Of a stretch of DNA of 64,000 nucleotides, positions 59,085-64,000 are shown one piece after another. Position 1 is the first letter of the stretch. Every line of letters starts with the position of its first letter. The notes beneath the pieces were generated by a model that searched no databases, was not told the origin of the DNA, and worked only from the letters and a program-made list of their open reading frames with translations. The translations under genes were made by a program, and so were the position numbers. This DNA is from Micromonospora siamensis (GTDB lineage Bacteria; Actinomycetota; Actinomycetes; Mycobacteriales; Micromonosporaceae). The DNA is taken from positions 3,844,001 through 3,908,000 of the forward strand of contig NZ_LT607751.1 of NCBI RefSeq assembly GCF_900090305.1, given 5' to 3'.

Positions 59085-59340
59085 CAGTACGACGGGCCAC
59101 CGTCGGACGCCGCCGTCTTCGACCGGGTCAACGGGACCAACCTGCGGGAGCAGGTCAGCGGCGCCATCGTCACCTGCTCGTGGCTCGGCGGGCTGGTGGG
59201 GCTGGGTTGCAACCGCCTACCACGCCGCCAGGCACGGTCTGGTCGGGCTGACCCGCAGCGCAGCCCTGGAGTACGCGCCGCGCGGCACGCGGATCAACGC
59301 GGCGGCCCTGCCCGTCGACGCCGGCTACACCGCCCGGTGA
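59085..59340 (+). pseudogene. Short-chain dehydrogenase relic
   Basis: One frame reads AVFDRVNGTNLREQVSGAIV, resembling the middle of an SDR (DAVFDRVVGVNL-type). Just past 59210 the frame shifts and a typical SDR end follows: YHAARHGLVGLTRSAALEYA, PRGTRINAAALPVDAGYTAR and a stop at 59338-59340. The N-terminal Rossmann part is missing, the stretch between the two blocks is shorter than in an intact SDR, and the catalytic YxxxK is YHAAR. So this is a truncated, frameshifted relic. It overlaps the end of the convergent gene at 59325. The rest of the gap 58943-59084 shows no gene. Confidence 0.75.
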
Positions 59341-60350
59341 GTGCCGGACCGGCTCGACGTGCGGGCGCGGCCGTACTCGGCGAGGGCGTGGAAGGCCGCC
59401 TTGGGTGTCCATGAGCCGTCCGGCAGCACGCGCACGATCCCGCGTGCGGCCAGGTCGTAGTCGTGCTCGGCGTCGCCGGTGGTCGGTAGGTGTCGATTGG
59501 CGAACGTGTACACGAACACCGCCTCCACCCCGCCGGCCTCGTAGTCTCGCAGCAGATCGACGATGTAGCGGGCTTGGCCTTCCTCGTCGCGCTCCAGCTC
59601 CGCGGTGAGCTTCACCGCGCGGCCGCGTTCGTCGTACGTCACCGGTTCTGTCGCGCCCGCTACGTCGCCCGCGCCCCGGAACGTGCAGCAGCCGAATTCG
59701 GTGGCGGCGTACGGCTTTCCCTGCCCCACCGCGCTCGCCAGGGTCTGCGGGAACGCGGCGGAGTTGGTCGCGTCGCGATAGCCGGCGTCGCTGGCGATGA
59801 TGTCGAACGGCGCCCAGTCGACGTCCTCGAGCGGAATCGAGGCGTATCCGACGAGGCCGCCGAAGCGTTCCCGCACGGCGGGAACCACTTCCGCGAAGAA
59901 GTCCCGCACGGCGGCCCGGGCGACCGGGACCGCCTCTCTCATCCGCATTGGATCGGTGAACAGCGCCATGCGCTCCGCCAGGTCACGGCCGGGCAGGAAA
60001 CCCTCCGTGAACATGGAGATCTCGGAGCCGGCGAGATACACGACCGAGGCGCCCTCGCGGCGCAGTCGCTCGGCCCGCTCGGCGCCGTCGAGCAGGAACG
60101 CCAGGAGACCGTCGCGGTCGAGGCCGTTGGTGAAGGGGCAGTACCACACCTCCAGTCCCGCCTCGGCCGCCAGCCGCTCGGCCAGCTCCAGCCGGGCCTG
60201 GACACCGCCGGTGATCCGCACCGCGTCGCAGTGCAGCTCGTCCCGGATGACACGCAGGTCGCTGCGCACGGTGTCGGGGTCGAACGGCTCGTGGGTGGTG
60301 GACCCGCCGCTCACGAAGCCGGTGTCGTAGTTCATGCCGAAGACGCGCAT
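59325..60350 (-). CDS. Uncharacterised TIM-barrel-like protein
   Basis: A 341-residue protein I can place only by fold: MRVFGMNYDTGFVSGGST, LHCDAVRITGGVQARLELAERLA, LEVWYCPFTNGLDRDGLL, GASVVYLAGSEISMFTEGFLPG, GYASIPLEDVDWAPFDIIASDAGY, YAATEFGCCTFRGAG and VEAVFVYTFANRHLP. The pattern of strands ending in aspartate/glutamate fits a glycoside-hydrolase-like barrel, with Glu in AATEFG a possible catalytic residue. It diverges from a TetR gene, and the two tandem operators lie 23-58 bp before its ATG, so it is the likely target. Confidence 0.72.
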   Translation of the reverse strand: MRVFGMNYDTGFVSGGSTTHEPFDPDTVRSDLRVIRDELHCDAVRITGGVQARLELAERLAAEAGLEVWYCPFTNGLDRDGLLAFLLDGAERAERLRREGASVVYLAGSEISMFTEGFLPGRDLAERMALFTDPMRMREAVPVARAAVRDFFAEVVPAVRERFGGLVGYASIPLEDVDWAPFDIIASDAGYRDATNSAAFPQTLASAVGQGKPYAATEFGCCTFRGAGDVAGATEPVTYDERGRAVKLTAELERDEEGQARYIVDLLRDYEAGGVEAVFVYTFANRHLPTTGDAEHDYDLAARGIVRVLPDGSWTPKAAFHALAEYGRARTSSRSGTHRAV

Positions 60351-60372
60351 CGAGAACTCGCCCTGTCGTCAA

Positions 60373-60408
60373 GGTACGTCGCGTACCCTATAAGGTACGT
60401 CGAGTACC
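60373..60408. promoter_or_regulatory. Two tandem TetR-type operators
   Basis: Two palindromes with the same arms: GGTACGTCGCGTACC (60373-60387) and GGTACGTCGAGTACC (60394-60408), 21 bp apart, i.e. two helical turns. They fill the 67-bp gap between the divergent TIM-barrel gene (start 60350) and the TetR gene (start 60418). TATAAG at 60389-60394, between them, could be the -10 of the plus-strand gene. The pattern is that of a TetR dimer-of-dimers site. Confidence 0.82.
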
Positions 60409-60417
60409 CTGCAAGGC

Positions 60418-60999
60418 ATGAGCGCACGGCGCCGAGGCGAGGAACTGGAACGGGCGATCCTGCAGGCCGCAGCGGAGGAACTGCGTGAGTCCGGATACGC
60501 GGGGATGACGATGGACCGGGTCGCCGCCCGGGCCGGGACCAACAAGAACGCCATCTACCGCCGGTGGCCGCACCGGGCGGCGCTGGGCGTCGCGGCGTAC
60601 CGCCACCTGTCCGACGCCGCCATGCCGAACCCGGACACCGGAACCCTGCGCGGCGACGCGCTCGAGATGCTGCGACAGGCCAACGAGACATGGTCCTCCC
60701 CGTACGGGACGATCCTGCGCGGCCTGCTCGCCGCCGCGGCCGACGACCCGGAGCTGCTCACCCTCATGCGCGAACGGTCCGGCGCGGACGCCATGGACCG
60801 CGCCTGGCTCGGGATGCTGGAACGGGCCGCGGCCCGCGGCGAGGCATCGGCGGCCGCCGTCCATCACCGGGTGGCGACGACACCGATGATGCTGCTGCGC
60901 GCCGAATACGCGATGCGCGGTATCCCTTCGGTGCCCGACGAGGTACTGGTCGAGATCGTGGACGAGGTGTTTCTGCCGCTGGTGCACGGCCGCGCCTGA
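60418..60999 (+). CDS. TetR-family transcriptional regulator
   Basis: A 193-residue repressor. The N-terminal helix-turn-helix is ILQAAAEELRESGYAGMTMD, RVAARAGTNKNAIYRRWPHR; the C-terminal domain fits the TetR_C ligand-binding fold (GTLRGDALEMLRQANETWSS). It probably represses itself and the divergent TIM-barrel gene through the two palindromes in the gap. The ATG at 60418 lacks a strong ribosome site; it is close to the second operator, so a short leader is expected. Confidence 0.92.
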   Translation: MSARRRGEELERAILQAAAEELRESGYAGMTMDRVAARAGTNKNAIYRRWPHRAALGVAAYRHLSDAAMPNPDTGTLRGDALEMLRQANETWSSPYGTILRGLLAAAADDPELLTLMRERSGADAMDRAWLGMLERAAARGEASAAAVHHRVATTPMMLLRAEYAMRGIPSVPDEVLVEIVDEVFLPLVHGRA

Positions 61000-61148
61000 T
61001 GCGACGCGGTGGGTGATACGGCCGTCGCCGGCACGACCGGGCCGGACGATCGGCACGCCCGGCGGCCGCGCCGACGAGCGGCTGCGTACCGGTAGGGCTG
61101 GCGATGGTGGGACGCGCTACCGAGGGTGCGCGGGGTTAGCCTTCCACA

Positions 61149-61730
61149 ATGTCGTCGCATGACCAGCTGCTGGCGCGGCTACGGACCACACCGGCCACCG
61201 CCGATGCCCTCGCCGGGTTCTTCGAGTTCGACGTGACCCGCGACGAGCCGATCGAGGACGTCGGCGTGGCCTCGGGAGCCGCTCTGGTGCCCATCGCCGG
61301 CGACAGCACCGGCGGTTGCTATTTCCTGTGCGGGGACGGGCCATGCCCACCCGTGGTGTTCATGACCTCGGAGGGTCAGGGCGGTCTGATCGCCGACAGT
61401 CTCCCCGAGGTGCTGGCGCTCATCGTGGGTCTGCCCTACTGGCAGGACTGCCTGAAGTTCTCCGCGGGCGGAGACCTTGACCAGATGCGTACGGCCGCCG
61501 CGCGGCTGGAGCATGACCTGTTGCAGGACGACTCGCAGGTGCGACAGCCGCGCCGGCAGGTGTACCGCGAGTTGGGGCTGTCGGCGACGTCGCCGCAGGA
61601 GCTGGTGGCGAGGCTGCACGAGGCGGTCGTTCGCACAGAGCCGGATTTCGTTCTTCTGGACCCAGACGGAAACGCCTACGCGTCGCTGTTCAATACGTTT
61701 CGGGTCAGCGACAACCCGGACTGGCGTTGA
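61149..61730 (+). CDS. SMI1/KNR4 (SUKH)-like protein
   Basis: A 193-residue acidic protein. The core matches SUKH-type folds: ALVPIAGDSTGGCYFLCGDG, PVVFMTSEGQGGLIADSLPE and VLALIVGLPYWQDCLKFSAGG. SUKH proteins are often immunity proteins against nuclease toxins, but many are solitary; no toxin gene is next to this one. ATG 61149. It precedes the end of the rRNA operon by 98 bp to the terminator. Confidence 0.7.
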   Translation: MSSHDQLLARLRTTPATADALAGFFEFDVTRDEPIEDVGVASGAALVPIAGDSTGGCYFLCGDGPCPPVVFMTSEGQGGLIADSLPEVLALIVGLPYWQDCLKFSAGGDLDQMRTAAARLEHDLLQDDSQVRQPRRQVYRELGLSATSPQELVARLHEAVVRTEPDFVLLDPDGNAYASLFNTFRVSDNPDWR

Positions 61731-61827
61731 GCGTGGCCTCGAGATGCCGAGCCGGCCGTTGGAACGCTGCCGGCTACCGCACAATCCGCTGGCTACGGAC
61801 ATCACGCGTCGTCCTGGACGCGAACGC

Positions 61828-61861
61828 ATTCAGGGCCACCCCGGATGGGGTGGCCCTGAAT
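61828..61861 (-). terminator. rRNA operon terminator
   Basis: A perfect 15-bp inverted repeat, ATTCAGGGCCACCCC (61828-61842) and GGGGTGGCCCTGAAT (61847-61861), with a 4-nt loop, just after the 5S 3' end on the minus strand. Confidence 0.85.
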
Positions 61862-61870
61862 GGAATGTTT

Positions 61871-61988
61871 GTCCGGCGGCGTCCTACTCTCCCACACCCT
61901 CCCGAGTGCAGTACCATCGGCGCTGGAGGGCTTAGCTTCCGGGTTCGGAATGTGACCGGGCGTTTCCCCTCCGCCATGACCGCCGTAA
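61871..61988 (-). rRNA. rrf: 5S ribosomal RNA
   Basis: About 118 nt on the minus strand. The RNA begins near TTACGGCGGTCATGGCGGAG and has the conserved GGGGAAACGCCCGGTC, CCGAACCCGGAAGCTAAGCC and GATGGTACTGCACTCGGGAG blocks, ending GACGCCGCCGGAC. The 5' and 3' ends (TTACGGCGG/CCGCCGGAC helix I) are estimated within a few bases. Confidence 0.93.
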
Positions 61989-62069
61989 CTCTATGAACAT
62001 GTCAAACACACTCTCGTGGGGTGTTCGGTTGTTCAGAGTTGCACAGTGGACGCGTAGCAGCTTCGTAGT
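61989..62069 (-). other. 23S-5S spacer with processing stem
   Basis: An 81-nt spacer. ACTCT and GAACA near the 5S end can pair with TGTTC and AGAGT further in (around 62023-62039), which would bring the spacer ends together as an RNase III-type processing stem. No tRNA is present. Confidence 0.55.

Positions 62070-64000
<1,931 letters not shown>

Overview
The window is high-GC actinobacterial DNA with GTG starts, stop/start overlaps of the GTGA and ATGA type, and purine-rich ribosome binding sites. Mycothiol-type redox proteins, an actinobacterial-sized 23S rRNA and overall gene content fit Micromonosporaceae (Micromonospora or a relative). That placement is an inference, because no alignment was run. 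It is ordinary chromosome with several accessory pockets. No CRISPR array, intact insertion sequence, prophage or tRNA was seen.

Layout. 1-6.2 kb: tail of a MocR regulator, an aldo/keto reductase, a nucleotidyltransferase, the lactate-oxidation operon lutABC and a NYN/LOTUS RNA-binding-type protein. 6.3-14.9 kb: an OmpR-type two-component system followed by a methyltransferase, two nucleotide-sugar/glycosyl transferase-like proteins, a polytopic membrane protein, a sugar epimerase, a membrane-anchored molybdopterin oxidoreductase and a small membrane protein. The same 11-bp-spaced GTAAG direct repeat lies in the three promoter gaps of this block, so it looks like one regulon. 14.9-20.5 kb: a DsbA-like protein divergent from a MocR regulator, then a scar holding a decayed phosphotransferase tail and an exact partial copy of the small membrane protein, then OsmC, the intact phosphotransferase and a drug-efflux MFS pump.

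20.7-32.9 kb: a LacI-controlled catabolic operon, all on the minus strand: DUF6772-like protein, small unknown, family-5 binding protein, LacI repressor, two permeases, two ATPases, zinc-dependent polyol-type dehydrogenase and FGGY kinase. A secreted phospholipase D-like protein shares the operator. 33-46.4 kb: STAS proteins, BON protein, transporters, GNAT, oxidoreductases, Na+/H+ antiporter, PAP2, enoyl-CoA hydratase, an odd SDR, an RraA-like protein and a Bcr/CflA pump. 46.4-52.9 kb: a secreted sugar-related group (ThuA, sorbosone dehydrogenase-like/PKD, Tat-exported TIM barrel, cyanophycinase-like). 53-61.7 kb: small enzymes and several damaged genes (frameshifted membrane protein, SDR relic), plus a TetR gene with two tandem operators. 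61.8-64 kb: end of an rRNA operon on the minus strand (23S, 5S, strong terminator).

Most promising items: the two-component regulon with its shared operator (6.3-14.9 kb), the LacI regulon that joins a transporter/polyol operon to a phospholipase D-like protein, and the duplication/decay scar at 17.07-17.41 kb.
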